64,000 bases of DNA from Rossellomorea aquimaris. Its GTDB lineage: Bacteria; Bacillota; Bacilli; Bacillales; Bacillaceae_B. The stretch's first letter is position 1; every line of letters begins with the position of its first letter. The DNA lies in the NCBI RefSeq assembly GCF_000935355.1, contig NZ_JXZC01000001.1:62001-126000 (forward strand), written 5' to 3'. Under the pieces are notes generated by a model. It had not been told where the DNA came from, ran no database searches, and was given only the letters and a program-made list of their open reading frames with translations. This document shows positions 25,901-32,952 of the stretch, piece after piece. The position numbers were made by a program, and so were the translations under genes.

Positions 25901-26583
25901 CCCTTGAAATTGAAATGCAACAAGAATCGAAGGAGCTTGTCTATTATGTGAAGCAAAGGGTGTTCTTCAGGGTATCCGACTTCTATAAAGAAGCCTTTCA
26001 TTCAGGATTATTTCTTCAATTTCCTAATCAATCCCAAGCGATAAGGGAAGGTATAAAAGAGTTCCTATCGAGTACCGGATTTGATTTGGCTCAGGAAATG
26101 AGGGCCACCTCCCTTCGCATACAACAATACATCCAAAGACAACTCAGTGAACAATGGATGGTCCTAGAAGAATTGATTCAACAGGTGGAAAAAGACCTTG
26201 TATTATCACCACAAGACTACAAAAACGAAAGCACCATTGAATTTGAGAGCGCGTTTAAACAAACAGAGCTGCGACCATTCGAAGAAGCCTTTTCTTCATT
26301 TAAGAATCCAAAGCATTTCTTTGAACAAGGCGGAAAAAAGATTGTTCAGGAAAAATTGGAAGCACTACTTCAAGAGCCTGCAGATAGATATTTAGAACAC
26401 GAACAGTTACGTATGGAAGCATGGGGTGCTTCGTATTTAGAAAGAGAATTAGACATACTTAAAAAAGAAATATCGAGCCAGGTGACAGAGCAGATCGATT
26501 CCAATATAGACGCTTTAGAGACTGTTCAGGACCTACACAAACTAAAGCAGGATCTGGAGCTGCTCGAACGCATCCAAGCTTAA
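22966..26583 (+). CDS. dynA: DynA (YpbR), fused double bacterial dynamin
   Basis: A 1205-residue protein containing two dynamin-like GTPase units in one chain. P-loops are GHFSAGKST (about 55-63) and GAFSAGKSS (about 635-643). Both switch/G3 motifs follow (LDTPGVDS and VDTPGADS) as well as NKxD-like G4 elements (VNQIDKH, VNAIDLA), with long helical stalk segments between. B. subtilis DynA has the same fused layout and length, mediates membrane tethering and helps survive membrane-damaging stress. ATG 22966 has GAAAGGAAC upstream. Cytoplasmic and membrane-binding. Confidence 0.96.
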   Translation: MSQIEHKSNQLHNKLQHLAAYHETFRHNGDEERAAKVERLAEKLNNDELILAFCGHFSAGKSTMINHLMGEEILPSSPIPTSANLVKVHHAPTDFAKIHYHHSKPLYFKAPYEFSTIKDFCKNGEEVYSVEIGRSKSEMPEGVSVLDTPGVDSTDDAHRLSTESAIHLADAVFYVMDYNHVQSQVNFEFTKEMIRHGVKLYLIVNQIDKHQEEELAFSDFKESVEKSFASWGVVPNGTFFTSLKAPHHPHNDLEELESLIEDQVKMKSDLIEASAESAISQLRSEHEKWYEEELEKIEETGRDLLTEEEWNNKAALLQTEKRLIETLAKNNVKAINEHFEEERREILKNAYLMPFETRELAKDFLESRQSDFKVGFIFSKQKTEDEKAIRIQKFKDDLNTRIESQLEWHLKTLGKNMVKEYSPSSDQLMKWDQLSLEVDEPFLNGLIKPGAGITGDYVLQYCDDLSEELKKKARSYTNDLFVDTLNEIESASREENSALEAELDKLQKKTGVIFQWNTLHEEKTTQLRKLMRIEIDQSQADSILQQWIVNWKARSEEYILASDMELDQKEITTQTREEIVAQPRKEQQASIGGVIERLETMTHVFRKYKGFTKTADLLEGKKERLTNQSFTIALFGAFSAGKSSFANALLGKKILPVSPNPTTASINRINPVSESGEHETAHVQIKTYDQLFQDIVHSLSFFNRNVSTLDEAMGVVPDLTSEGSGKENVHLSFLQAFYNGYPAFKESLGKKKMVNLEEYRGFVADEAQACFVESIDLYYDCDITRQGITLVDTPGADSINARHTGVSFEYIKNADAILFVTYYNHAFAKADREFLIQLGRVKDTFELDKMFFVVNAIDLASDEEEKNEVIDYVEAQLIQYGIRFPRIFGVSSLEALKESAPNKSGMDLFKKEFQSFIQNELVSMSIDSALSEWDRGLQRFNQYIHTASSDKAYRQVRKQELKDAKVEIRSLIDSKSVQPLEIEMQQESKELVYYVKQRVFFRVSDFYKEAFHSGLFLQFPNQSQAIREGIKEFLSSTGFDLAQEMRATSLRIQQYIQRQLSEQWMVLEELIQQVEKDLVLSPQDYKNESTIEFESAFKQTELRPFEEAFSSFKNPKHFFEQGGKKIVQEKLEALLQEPADRYLEHEQLRMEAWGASYLERELDILKKEISSQVTEQIDSNIDALETVQDLHKLKQDLELLERIQA

Positions 26584-26601
26584 AAGAGAAGGAGTGGGGT
26601 A

Positions 26602-26784
26602 GTGGCTAATCCTTATCATTGCTGTGCTACTTGTATTCACATCCAAGGAGTTAAGACTGATCAGAAGACCACCTATTTTTGTTCCCGACTAGGCTATGAA
26701 ACCAAAACCACCTATCAATTCTCATGCTGGGAACCAAAGGAGGAAGTGCTGAAATTGATGAAGAAGAGGGGGATGATATCATGA
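26602..26784 (+). CDS. ypbS: YpbS-position Cys-rich small protein
   Basis: A 60-residue soluble protein with six Cys: CCATC near the start, one in FCSRLG and one in FSCWEP, a spacing that suggests a zinc or iron-sulfur site. GTG 26602 is seven bases after AAGGAG. It lies directly behind dynA and its stop overlaps the next start, as in a coupled operon. The ypbS name rests mainly on gene order. Confidence 0.7.
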   Translation: MANPYHCCATCIHIQGVKTDQKTTYFCSRLGYETKTTYQFSCWEPKEEVLKLMKKRGMIS

Positions 26785-27611
26785 GTGCACTTATCGATAT
26801 AGATTGGCTAAGTGAGCATAATTATGATGAGAATCTAAGAATCATTGATTGTCGTTTTTCTCTGGGAAACCCGTCAGAGGGGCGTCAACTGTATAAAGAG
26901 AGTCATATTCCAGGAGCCGTATTTTTCGATTTGGAAAAGGATTTATCAGGATATGTGAAAAAGCATGGAGGGCGTCATCCCCTCCCGAATATGAAGAACT
27001 TTTTGCGCAAGGTTGAGGACGTCGGTATTGATAACGATACAACAGTTATCATTTATGATGAAAAGGAAGGAGCCTTTTCCGGCCGATGCTGGTGGTTGTT
27101 CCAATACATCGGACACGAGAAAGTGTATATCTTAAATGGTGGATTTTCCGCTTGGAAAAAGGCTGGAGGGAAAACAGAATCAAGCGTACCTGTGTATCCC
27201 CAAAAAAGTTATCGTCCAAGCTTTAATGAAACCATTGCAGCTTCTCTGGATGAGGTGAAGAGTATTGCAAGTGGGGAGCGAGATATCCCTTTAATTGATT
27301 CACGAAGTAGAGAAAGATACCTGGGTCATGAAGAACCAATAGACCGAATTCCAGGTCATATTCCACGGGCCATCAACCTTCCATGGACAGATGGTGTGAA
27401 GGATGGGTATTTTATTCCAGGAGAAGAGCAGAACAAACGATTCTCACACCTAAATAAGAAGGATCCGGTAATTGTCTATTGCGGTTCCGGTGTAACAGCA
27501 ACTCCGAATTTCATTGCTCTTAAGGAAGCAGGGTTTAATCATGTGAAGCTTTATATTGGAAGCTACAGTGATTGGGTTTCCTACAATGATCACAAGGTAG
27601 ATAGGGAATAA
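26781..27611 (+). CDS. Two-domain rhodanese sulfurtransferase
   Basis: A 276-residue tandem rhodanese. The inactive N-terminal domain contains RIIDCRF and HIPGAVFFDLEKDLS; the C-terminal domain has the active loop YCGSGVTA with C234, typical of thiosulfate or 3-mercaptopyruvate sulfurtransferases (CGSGVT is the mercaptopyruvate form). HIPRAINLPW matches the second-domain repeat. ATG 26781 overlaps the ypbS stop (ATGA) and follows AGAGGGGG. Confidence 0.92.
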   Translation: MSALIDIDWLSEHNYDENLRIIDCRFSLGNPSEGRQLYKESHIPGAVFFDLEKDLSGYVKKHGGRHPLPNMKNFLRKVEDVGIDNDTTVIIYDEKEGAFSGRCWWLFQYIGHEKVYILNGGFSAWKKAGGKTESSVPVYPQKSYRPSFNETIAASLDEVKSIASGERDIPLIDSRSRERYLGHEEPIDRIPGHIPRAINLPWTDGVKDGYFIPGEEQNKRFSHLNKKDPVIVYCGSGVTATPNFIALKEAGFNHVKLYIGSYSDWVSYNDHKVDRE

Positions 27612-27617
27612 AAGGGA

Positions 27618-27662
27618 TAGCTAATTGGAAAAGGTTCATCACTTTTCCAATTAGCTATTTAT
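27618..27662 (+). terminator. Terminator after the sulfurtransferase
   Basis: TAGCTAATTGGAAAAG and its exact complement, 16 bp, loop of eight bases, then TTTATT. Confidence 0.88.
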
Positions 27663-27724
27663 TCGTATATGTTATACTTTATAAAGTGAACTAAATCGAG
27701 AATGAACGATGAGGAGTGTATGAT

Positions 27725-28624
27725 TTGAATAATAGAAATGAGCATTTATTACTTATAGATGGAATGGCACTTTTATTTCGATCTTTTTTTGCAACAGCTG
27801 TAACGGGTCAATTTATGATGAACTCAAAAGGGCTTCCCACTAATGGAGTTCAGGGATTTATGAAGCACTTGTTAATGGCAGCGGATCATGTGAAGCCATC
27901 ACATATCATTGTCTGCTGGGATATGGGAAGCCAGACATTCCGTAATGAAGTATTCAATGATTATAAATCGAATCGAAATGCACCACCCGTTGAACTGATT
28001 CCGCAATTTGATCTTGCAAAAGAGGTGGCAGAAGGATTTAATCTTTCTAATGTAGGGGTAGTAGGCTATGAGGCAGATGATTGTATCGGTACTCTTGCCA
28101 AAATTCATCATACCGAGCGCAAAGTATCGGTCCTCAGTGGTGATCAGGACCTCTTGCAGCTTTTGGATGACAATATCGATATTATGCTCCTGAAAAAAGG
28201 CTTTGGTAACTACCAAACCTATACCAAAGAGATTTTTGTGGAAGAAAGAGGAATTACTCCTCAACAATTTATTGATGTGAAAGCATTAATGGGTGATACA
28301 AGTGATGGGTATCCAGGGGTTAAAGGAATCGGAGAGAAAACAGCATTAAAGCTGATTCAACAATATAAAGATATTTCAGGTATTCTCGACAATCTGCACG
28401 AGTTAACCCCATCGCAACGAAAGAAGATTGAAGTCGATCTGGACATGCTTCACGTTTCAAGAAAGTTAGCTGAGATTCACTGCGAGGTGCCACTATCTGT
28501 TTCGGTAGATGAAGCCCGTTGGAATAACGTAGCTCATGAAACTCTCTCCCTTGTGGATGACTTAGAGTTGAAAGTGCTTAGAAGATATTTAGTGGGCTCT
28601 AATGTGATGGTTGCCTCAAGTTAA
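27725..28624 (+). CDS. fenA: FenA (YpcP) 5'-3' exonuclease / flap nuclease
   Basis: A 299-residue FEN-family nuclease like the N-terminal domain of DNA polymerase I. The acidic sites are clear: LLIDGMAL (first Asp), VCWDMGS, GYEADDCIG, LSGDQDLLQL and MGDTSDGYPGVKGIGEKTA, the last being the helix-hairpin-helix DNA-binding motif. It removes RNA primers and flaps from lagging-strand DNA. TTG 27725 is eight bases after GAGGAG. A second start at GTG 27716 would lie inside that site. In this group the ypcP gene sits just here. Confidence 0.94.
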   Translation: MNNRNEHLLLIDGMALLFRSFFATAVTGQFMMNSKGLPTNGVQGFMKHLLMAADHVKPSHIIVCWDMGSQTFRNEVFNDYKSNRNAPPVELIPQFDLAKEVAEGFNLSNVGVVGYEADDCIGTLAKIHHTERKVSVLSGDQDLLQLLDDNIDIMLLKKGFGNYQTYTKEIFVEERGITPQQFIDVKALMGDTSDGYPGVKGIGEKTALKLIQQYKDISGILDNLHELTPSQRKKIEVDLDMLHVSRKLAEIHCEVPLSVSVDEARWNNVAHETLSLVDDLELKVLRRYLVGSNVMVASS

Positions 28625-28635
28625 CCTTTAGTAGG

Positions 28636-28671
28636 AGTGTCAGGGATCGTTTTTGACCCTGACACTTTTTT
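28636..28671 (+). terminator. Terminator after fenA
   Basis: AGTGTCAGGG, loop, CCCTGACACT, then seven T residues. Confidence 0.88.
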
Positions 28672-28684
28672 AATGGTGAAATGC

Positions 28685-28822
28685 TTACTTTTTATTTGCT
28701 TTTTTAGCAGCATTTTCTAACTTGCTCTTCGGCTCCATGGCAAATTCAGCATCCTGGGAAATCCCTTGTGGATTCACACTTTTAGCGCTTTTACCTTTGT
28801 TTTTGTTGTTTCCTTTTGTCAT
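28685..28822 (-). CDS. sspL: SspL-like small acid-soluble spore protein
   Basis: A 45-codon frame with ATG at 28822 behind AAAGGAGGGG. The basic peptide contains VNPQGISQDAEF and ends EPKSKLENAAKKANKK. I recall SspL of B. subtilis with a VTPQG motif and a DPKTELEERAKKSN-type end, encoded near ypcP, so this is the probable orthologue. It would be a forespore-specific minor SASP. The sigma-G promoter was not identified with certainty. Confidence 0.75.
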   Translation of the reverse strand: MTKGNNKNKGKSAKSVNPQGISQDAEFAMEPKSKLENAAKKANKK

Positions 28823-28929
28823 GCCAAAACCCCTCCTTTAATGTGGTCATTATTATTTTGGCTATGTTTATTACAAATATCCCATGTGTATAGAATTTTA
28901 GGACAAACTAGAGACAGGGAGGTGTAAGG

Positions 28930-29418
28930 GTGAATAAAGGGATAGTAACGGCGCTTATTAGTATAGCCCTCGCACAGGGGCTGAAGATTCCACTGCATTT
29001 TTTGAAAAAGAAGGAATGGAAACCTGAGCTGTTTTTCCAGACAGGGGGAATGCCAAGTTCCCATAGTGCAGGGGTTTCCTCTTTAACAACATTCATTGCC
29101 TTAAAGAGGGGAGTCAAAACGATTGACTTTGCTCTTTCATTTATCTTTGGTCTCATCGTCATGTATGATGCCCAAGGAATTCGACGACAAACAGGTGAAC
29201 TGACCCTTAAAGTAAACAGTTTGGATGAGCTTGTTAGAAAAGCTCATGAAAAAGAAACGGTGGAATTCGAAGAAAAAAAGCCAAAAAGACTGAAAGAAAT
29301 GCTGGGACATCAGCCTCAAGAAGTCGTTGGCGGTGCGTTACTCGGCTCATTTATGGGCTACATTGCCTTCTTGATATCGAAAAAGGATAGGCAAAAGAAA
29401 AAATTTTCTGTAAGATAA
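28930..29418 (+). CDS. YuiD-type divergent PAP2 family protein
   Basis: A 162-residue membrane protein with about four helices. GGMPSSHSAGVSSL (about 38-51) is the divergent phosphatase motif, and DAQGIRRQTGEL and the end QEVVGGALLGSFMGYI follow the YuiD pattern. The canonical PAP2 C-terminal catalytic histidine context is altered, so activity on isoprenoid or lipid phosphates is not assured. GTG 28930 follows GGGAGGTG. Confidence 0.85.
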   Translation: MNKGIVTALISIALAQGLKIPLHFLKKKEWKPELFFQTGGMPSSHSAGVSSLTTFIALKRGVKTIDFALSFIFGLIVMYDAQGIRRQTGELTLKVNSLDELVRKAHEKETVEFEEKKPKRLKEMLGHQPQEVVGGALLGSFMGYIAFLISKKDRQKKKFSVR

Positions 29419-29452
29419 GAGAAGATAAAGCGGTGATAAGGTGAGGAGAAAC

Positions 29453-29719
29453 GTGAAAAAGACAACAGAAGAATTTCTCATAGATCTCGAAAACAAAGGA
29501 TTCAAATTTCAGGAAGATGCAATTGGCTTCATCTATTTCGGAAAAAAATATACAGACGCCCCGGATGAACTGGTCAATAGCGCCATTGAAATAACATTAA
29601 AAGCACAGAAGCAATTTGACAGCAGTTTCTATATGTCCATATTAGAAAGACTTCATTCCCAGCAAATCCCATCCCGAAAAGAAGCATTGAAGTGGATGGA
29701 GAAACAGGGCCTGGCATAG
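29453..29719 (+). CDS. Hypothetical protein, helical, 88 residues
   Basis: A hydrophilic, mostly helical protein (about 88 residues) with an aromatic GFIYFGKKY segment near residue 30 and an Arg/Lys-rich C-terminus. I associate it weakly with the DUF6123 family found in Bacillus. GTG 29453 and GTG 29441 are alternatives; AAGGTGAGGAG overlaps both. It lies behind the YuiD-type gene, and its stop codon touches a hairpin-repeat array. Confidence 0.65.
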   Translation: MKKTTEEFLIDLENKGFKFQEDAIGFIYFGKKYTDAPDELVNSAIEITLKAQKQFDSSFYMSILERLHSQQIPSRKEALKWMEKQGLA

Positions 29720-29720
29720 A

Positions 29721-29886
29721 GAAAAGCGTAGGCGGGTTGATCAGGCCCGACAAGCATAAGCCCAACCACCCGGAAAGGCGCTTTTTGCCTTTTTGGGTGG
29801 TTTGGCTTATGACCTCGAGGGACTAGCCGCCGGAGCTGGACAAGAGAAAAGCGTAGGCGGGTTGATCAGGCCCGACAAGCATAAGA
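29721..29886. repeat. Hairpin-repeat array, one full unit, inverted (n = 1)
   Basis: In reverse orientation the order is L-(R-hairpin-L)1. The full 101-nt hairpin spans 29731-29831 and the second L half begins at 29846, 125 bp after the first. The inner stem is AACCACCC/GGGTGGTT (perfect), the middle stem is AGGCCC/GGGACT (one mismatch), and GGCGGGT/AGCCGCC has one mismatch. The element begins at the stop codon of the preceding gene. Confidence 0.9.
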
Positions 29887-29890
29887 CTGA

Positions 29891-29925
29891 GACCATCAGG
29901 AAGGGGTTGCTTCCTGATGGTCTTT
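29891..29925 (+). terminator. Terminator behind the repeat array
   Basis: GACCATCAGGAAG and CTTCCTGATGGTC, loop GGGTTG, then TTTGTCTT. Confidence 0.8.
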
Positions 29926-29945
29926 GTCTTGTTGGTTTGGGTCTG

Positions 29946-30030
29946 TCGATTTTTGTAGAACGGTCGGTATTGAAAATAAGGTTGATAAAATGAAGGAACG
30001 GTTGATAAATTTGGATAACGGTCGATAAAA
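29946..30030. repeat. Degenerate GGTTGATAAA box array, about 20-bp period
   Basis: GGT(C/T)GATAAA-like boxes start at 29962, 29980, 30000 and 30020 (steps 18, 20 and 20), with a further GTCGAT at 29945. The box (GGTCGATAAA at 30020) resembles that of the 14.8 kb array. It lies between the hairpin-repeat terminator and the 3' end of the RNase H-like gene ypeP. Confidence 0.7.
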
Positions 30031-30064
30031 CAAAGCTATTACACTCCACCCCAAATTTCACTCT

Positions 30065-30451
30065 TTAGTTCAGATGAATAGCTTTTCGGGCCAGCTCATC
30101 TGCAGCTTTATTTTCCTTACTGGGTATCCACTTCACGAAGAAAAGGTCTATTTGTCTGGTCAAGTCCAATATATCATCGAGCAACTGTTTATATTGAATA
30201 TTCCTTACAAACTCTTTCTCAATCGCATGAACGACTGCTTGTGAATCACTTCGCAGCCACACGGTATCCGCTTGTTTTTCCAAGCAGATTTCGAGAGCTT
30301 TCTTGCATGCAATAAATTCAGCTTCATGATTATCCATGATCCCTAAAGGTATGGAGTGTTTTTCCACTTCTCCGTTGTTTTTAATGAAAATACCGGCTCC
30401 ACTTGGCCCCGGGTTTCCGGCACTTGCCCCATCAATATTTACTTCTAACAC
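30065..30451 (-). CDS. ypeP: YpeP, RNase H-like protein
   Basis: A 128-residue RNase HI-fold protein. The metal residues are D7 (NIDGASAGNPG), E45 (NHEAEF), D69 (LRSDSQAV) and D118 (NKAADELA), so the full carboxylate set is present. Family members are often annotated as RNase H-like or reverse-transcriptase-like; in vitro activity on RNA-DNA hybrids varies. ATG 30451 follows TTGAGGTG. It lies just downstream of ypdP on the same strand. Confidence 0.85.
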   Translation of the reverse strand: MLEVNIDGASAGNPGPSGAGIFIKNNGEVEKHSIPLGIMDNHEAEFIACKKALEICLEKQADTVWLRSDSQAVVHAIEKEFVRNIQYKQLLDDILDLTRQIDLFFVKWIPSKENKAADELARKAIHLN

Positions 30452-30550
30452 ATATATTCACCTCAAACACATTCTGAATATTAATATAGTAGCATATATA
30501 GAGTGATTAAGGAGGATTATTGGTTTTTCACGTTTTCATCCTCAACATAC

Positions 30551-30578
30551 AAAAGTCGAGTGAAATCAATCACCCGAC
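30551..30578 (-). terminator. Terminator of ypdP
   Basis: Minus-strand stem GTCGGGTGA/TCACTCGAC with TTTT after it. Confidence 0.65.
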
Positions 30579-30586
30579 GTCAAAAA

Positions 30587-31267
30587 TCAAACTATATTCT
30601 TAGGGAATCGTTTTGCCACATAACCAAATGGGGTATCAATTATGGATATGATCCATTTGATGAGATAAGTAGTAATGAATATTTCAAACCAAACATCCAT
30701 CGGATATTCTCCAAGAAAAGCGATGCTGGTGAATACAAGAGTATCAAGAAGCTGACTTACCATCGTGCTTCCGTTATTGCGAATCCAAAACTGTGAATCT
30801 GAAGGGAATTTCTTCTTTAAGAACGTGAAGATATACACGTCTGTTAATTGACTTACGAGGTAAGCCACTAAGCTTCCAAGTGCAATTCTCGGAATGATTC
30901 CAAAGATCGTAGCGAGAGATTCCTGGGCGAAATCTTCAGGATGCGGTTGAAATATCAACGCTAGCTGCATAATAATAGTCATAACGATTAAAGTGAAAAA
31001 TCCCAGCCAAACCGCTTTCTGGGCTTCTTTTTTTCCATATTTTTCGTTCAGGATGTCCGTTACTAAAAAAGCGGTCCCGTACATGGCATTTCCTAAAGTG
31101 GCGGTCAACCCGAAAATTTCTATCGTTTTAACGACCTGTAAGTTAGCAAGTATCGTGGATATCCCTATCCATACAAATAGTCCGGTCCGTCCAAACATTC
31201 GATACATAATAATAAGTAAAGAGAATGTGACGAGAACGAAGACTAACCCAAACCATATATTAAACAT
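30587..31267 (-). CDS. ypdP: YpdP, YhhQ-family queuosine-precursor transporter
   Basis: A 226-residue membrane protein with about six helices and the YhhQ (DUF165) motifs NAMYGTAFLVTDILNEKYGKKEA and NNGSTMVSQLLDT. Members import preQ0/preQ1 or queuine-type precursors; specificity is inferred. ATG 31267 is chosen from AGGAGGACATGAA; the frame opens twelve codons earlier. No convincing preQ1 riboswitch was found in the short leader. Confidence 0.92.
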   Translation of the reverse strand: MFNIWFGLVFVLVTFSLLIIMYRMFGRTGLFVWIGISTILANLQVVKTIEIFGLTATLGNAMYGTAFLVTDILNEKYGKKEAQKAVWLGFFTLIVMTIIMQLALIFQPHPEDFAQESLATIFGIIPRIALGSLVAYLVSQLTDVYIFTFLKKKFPSDSQFWIRNNGSTMVSQLLDTLVFTSIAFLGEYPMDVWFEIFITTYLIKWIISIIDTPFGYVAKRFPKNIV

Positions 31268-31368
31268 TTCATGTCCTCCTATAGTGTAAGCGTAAATAAA
31301 CAATAGTCCTCATTATACAAATAAAAGTGAAAATGAACAATAAGATGGAAAAAAAGGAGTGAAGATTT

Positions 31369-32025
31369 ATGGAAATGAAACTTAAATTTAAATATGTAAG
31401 CAAAACAGCGTCAAGTATATGGTTTGAATCAAACTACTTCCCAAGAAAAGAAACAATGATTCATATTGATGATTTGATGAAAACAGGAAGGGTCCAAGAG
31501 CTTGAAATCATCGATGAAATGGGGAATTCTTGGTCAAGGAAGGAATTTATTAAACTGAATCAGGAGTTAGAAAAAGAACCTGAAAACATCAAAGTGTATT
31601 TTGATGGGGGCTATGATAATGAGACGCTCCTTGCAGGTGCCGGGATTGTGGTTTACTACGACAAAGGGGGAGAGTCTTTCAGAATCAGAAAAAATGAACT
31701 CCTGGAGGAAATAGACAATAATAACGAAGCGGAATATGCTGCTCTACATATAGCTCTCCGATTACTTGAGGAGATTGGCGTCAAAAGTATGCCTTGTACC
31801 ATTAAGGGGGATTCCCAGGTTGTATTAAAGCAACTGAGTGGGGAGTGGCCTTGTTATGAGGAAGGATTGAATCGGTGGCTTGATCGAATTGAAGCCTTGA
31901 TTAAAAAACTTAGATTGAGAACCAGTTTGGTCGTACTGAATAGAAAAGACAATAAAGAAGCGGATAAGCTGGCTAATCAAGCCTTACAAGGTACAAAAGT
32001 ACACAGCAACAAACGAATAGAATAA
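31369..32025 (+). CDS. ypdQ: YpdQ, RNase H-like protein with N-terminal extension
   Basis: A 218-residue protein with an N-terminal region of about 65 residues of unknown fold, then an RNase HI-like domain. Metal residues are visible: VYFDGGYDNE (first Asp), NNNEAEYAAL (Glu), IKGDSQVVL (Asp) and NKEADKLAN (Asp). It is the second RNase H-like protein in 2 kb, as in B. subtilis ypeP and ypdQ. ATG 31369 follows AAAAGGAGTG. Confidence 0.88.
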   Translation: MEMKLKFKYVSKTASSIWFESNYFPRKETMIHIDDLMKTGRVQELEIIDEMGNSWSRKEFIKLNQELEKEPENIKVYFDGGYDNETLLAGAGIVVYYDKGGESFRIRKNELLEEIDNNNEAEYAALHIALRLLEEIGVKSMPCTIKGDSQVVLKQLSGEWPCYEEGLNRWLDRIEALIKKLRLRTSLVVLNRKDNKEADKLANQALQGTKVHSNKRIE

Positions 32026-32096
32026 TTTCTCCCTCTATTATATACTCTATAAATAACAACCACATTTAGTCCTTGAACAAGCTTAGGAGTGATCAC

Positions 32097-32273
32097 ATGA
32101 ATCGAAAACAAGTGGTGGATAAAGTGGATGAGCTCATAGACACCTACTGCAATGATTGCTTGCTTAAAGCACACTTTCGCAAAGAATACGGCAAAACGCA
32201 TGCTCACCGCTTTTGCATAGAACAATGTACGATCGGGGAACAAATAAGAAATTATGGAGAAAAATTGAATTAA
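32097..32273 (+). CDS. ypeQ: YpeQ-like zinc-finger protein
   Basis: A 58-residue protein with four Cys in the pattern YCNDC...H...HRFCIEQCTIG, a probable zinc-binding fold conserved in small Bacillus proteins near cspD. ATG 32097 follows TTAGGAG; the frame opens eight codons upstream without a site. The function is unknown. Confidence 0.82.
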   Translation: MNRKQVVDKVDELIDTYCNDCLLKAHFRKEYGKTHAHRFCIEQCTIGEQIRNYGEKLN

Positions 32274-32321
32274 AAAGCATAGACGGCTTGGGAAACCCAA
32301 CCGGTTTATTTGACCAGAAAT

Positions 32322-32370
32322 AAAGGGCGACAATTCTGGGGTATTCCCCCCGTGAATTGTCGCCCTTTTG
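32322..32370. terminator. Bidirectional terminator between ypeQ and cspD
   Basis: AAAGGGCGACAATTC and GAATTGTCGCCCTTTT flank a C/G-rich loop. Confidence 0.85.
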
Positions 32371-32391
32371 CATGCTATATTGTTCGACCTA

Positions 32392-32592
32392 TTATAATTT
32401 AACTACGTTTGCTGCTTGAGGTCCGCGATTTCCTTCTACAACGTCGAAAGAAACTTCTTGACCTTCTTCTAATGACTTGAATCCTTCACCTTGAATCGCT
32501 GAGAAGTGAACGAATACATCGTCTCCACCTTCAACCTCGATGAATCCAAATCCTTTTTCATTGTTGAACCATTTTACTTTACCATTTTGCAT
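32392..32592 (-). CDS. cspD: CspD cold shock protein
   Basis: A 66-residue single cold-shock domain, nearly identical to my memory of B. subtilis CspD. RNP1 is KGFGFIEV and RNP2 is VFVHFSAI. It binds single-stranded RNA and acts as an RNA chaperone. A long leader of about 112 nt with a GCAC-AAAC-GTGC hairpin precedes the AGGAGG site. It lies next to ypeQ, as expected. Confidence 0.97.
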   Translation of the reverse strand: MQNGKVKWFNNEKGFGFIEVEGGDDVFVHFSAIQGEGFKSLEEGQEVSFDVVEGNRGPQAANVVKL

Positions 32593-32711
32593 TTTCGAAT
32601 CCTCCTAAATGTTTCAAGCACGTTTGTGCCTCTGGAAAATAATTTTCACGAAATGATGACTTCCATTGCTTAAGTATAAGCATGAAAATTGTACACTTCA
32701 ATGATGTCTTA

Positions 32712-32740
32712 ACTATACAATATGGCGATTTTCGAGTCAA
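32712..32740 (-). promoter_or_regulatory. cspD promoter
   Basis: Minus-strand TTGACT (32735-32740), a 17-bp spacer and TATAGT (32712-32717). The start point is near 32705, giving the long 5' leader usual for cold-shock genes. Confidence 0.75.
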
Positions 32741-32789
32741 TATTCACACTTTTTTTGCGGAAATTTTTAAATAATTTGGTGATGATGTA

Positions 32790-32834
32790 TTGACAAATAT
32801 TGAGTAAGGTAATAAAGTTTGCACTAGGGAAACT
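32790..32834 (+). promoter_or_regulatory. mnt promoter with MntR operator
   Basis: TTGACA at 32790-32795 with a 17-bp spacer and TAAAGT at 32813-32818. AGTTTGCACTAGGGAAACT (32816-32834) matches the MntR consensus seen at B. subtilis mnt genes and overlaps the -10 element and start point, so manganese-bound MntR should block transcription. Confidence 0.88.
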
Positions 32835-32952
32835 TTTGTAGTTTAATAAAAAATAAATTACTTATGTAAAAAAAGGTGAACATATGTAAGTTTCATGAAT
32901 AGGGTAAATGTAATAGAAAATAAAGACAATGAGATTGGGGAGGAGATCAAAT

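Noticed and set aside
30512-30599. 27-codon TTG frame behind AAGGAGGATTA
   Set aside because: The spacing is short, the start is TTG and the frame runs through the ypdP terminator into the ypdP 3' end.
31268-31368. preQ1 riboswitch before ypdP
   Set aside because: No recognisable aptamer core (a 5' hairpin plus an A-rich tail and pairing) in the short leader.
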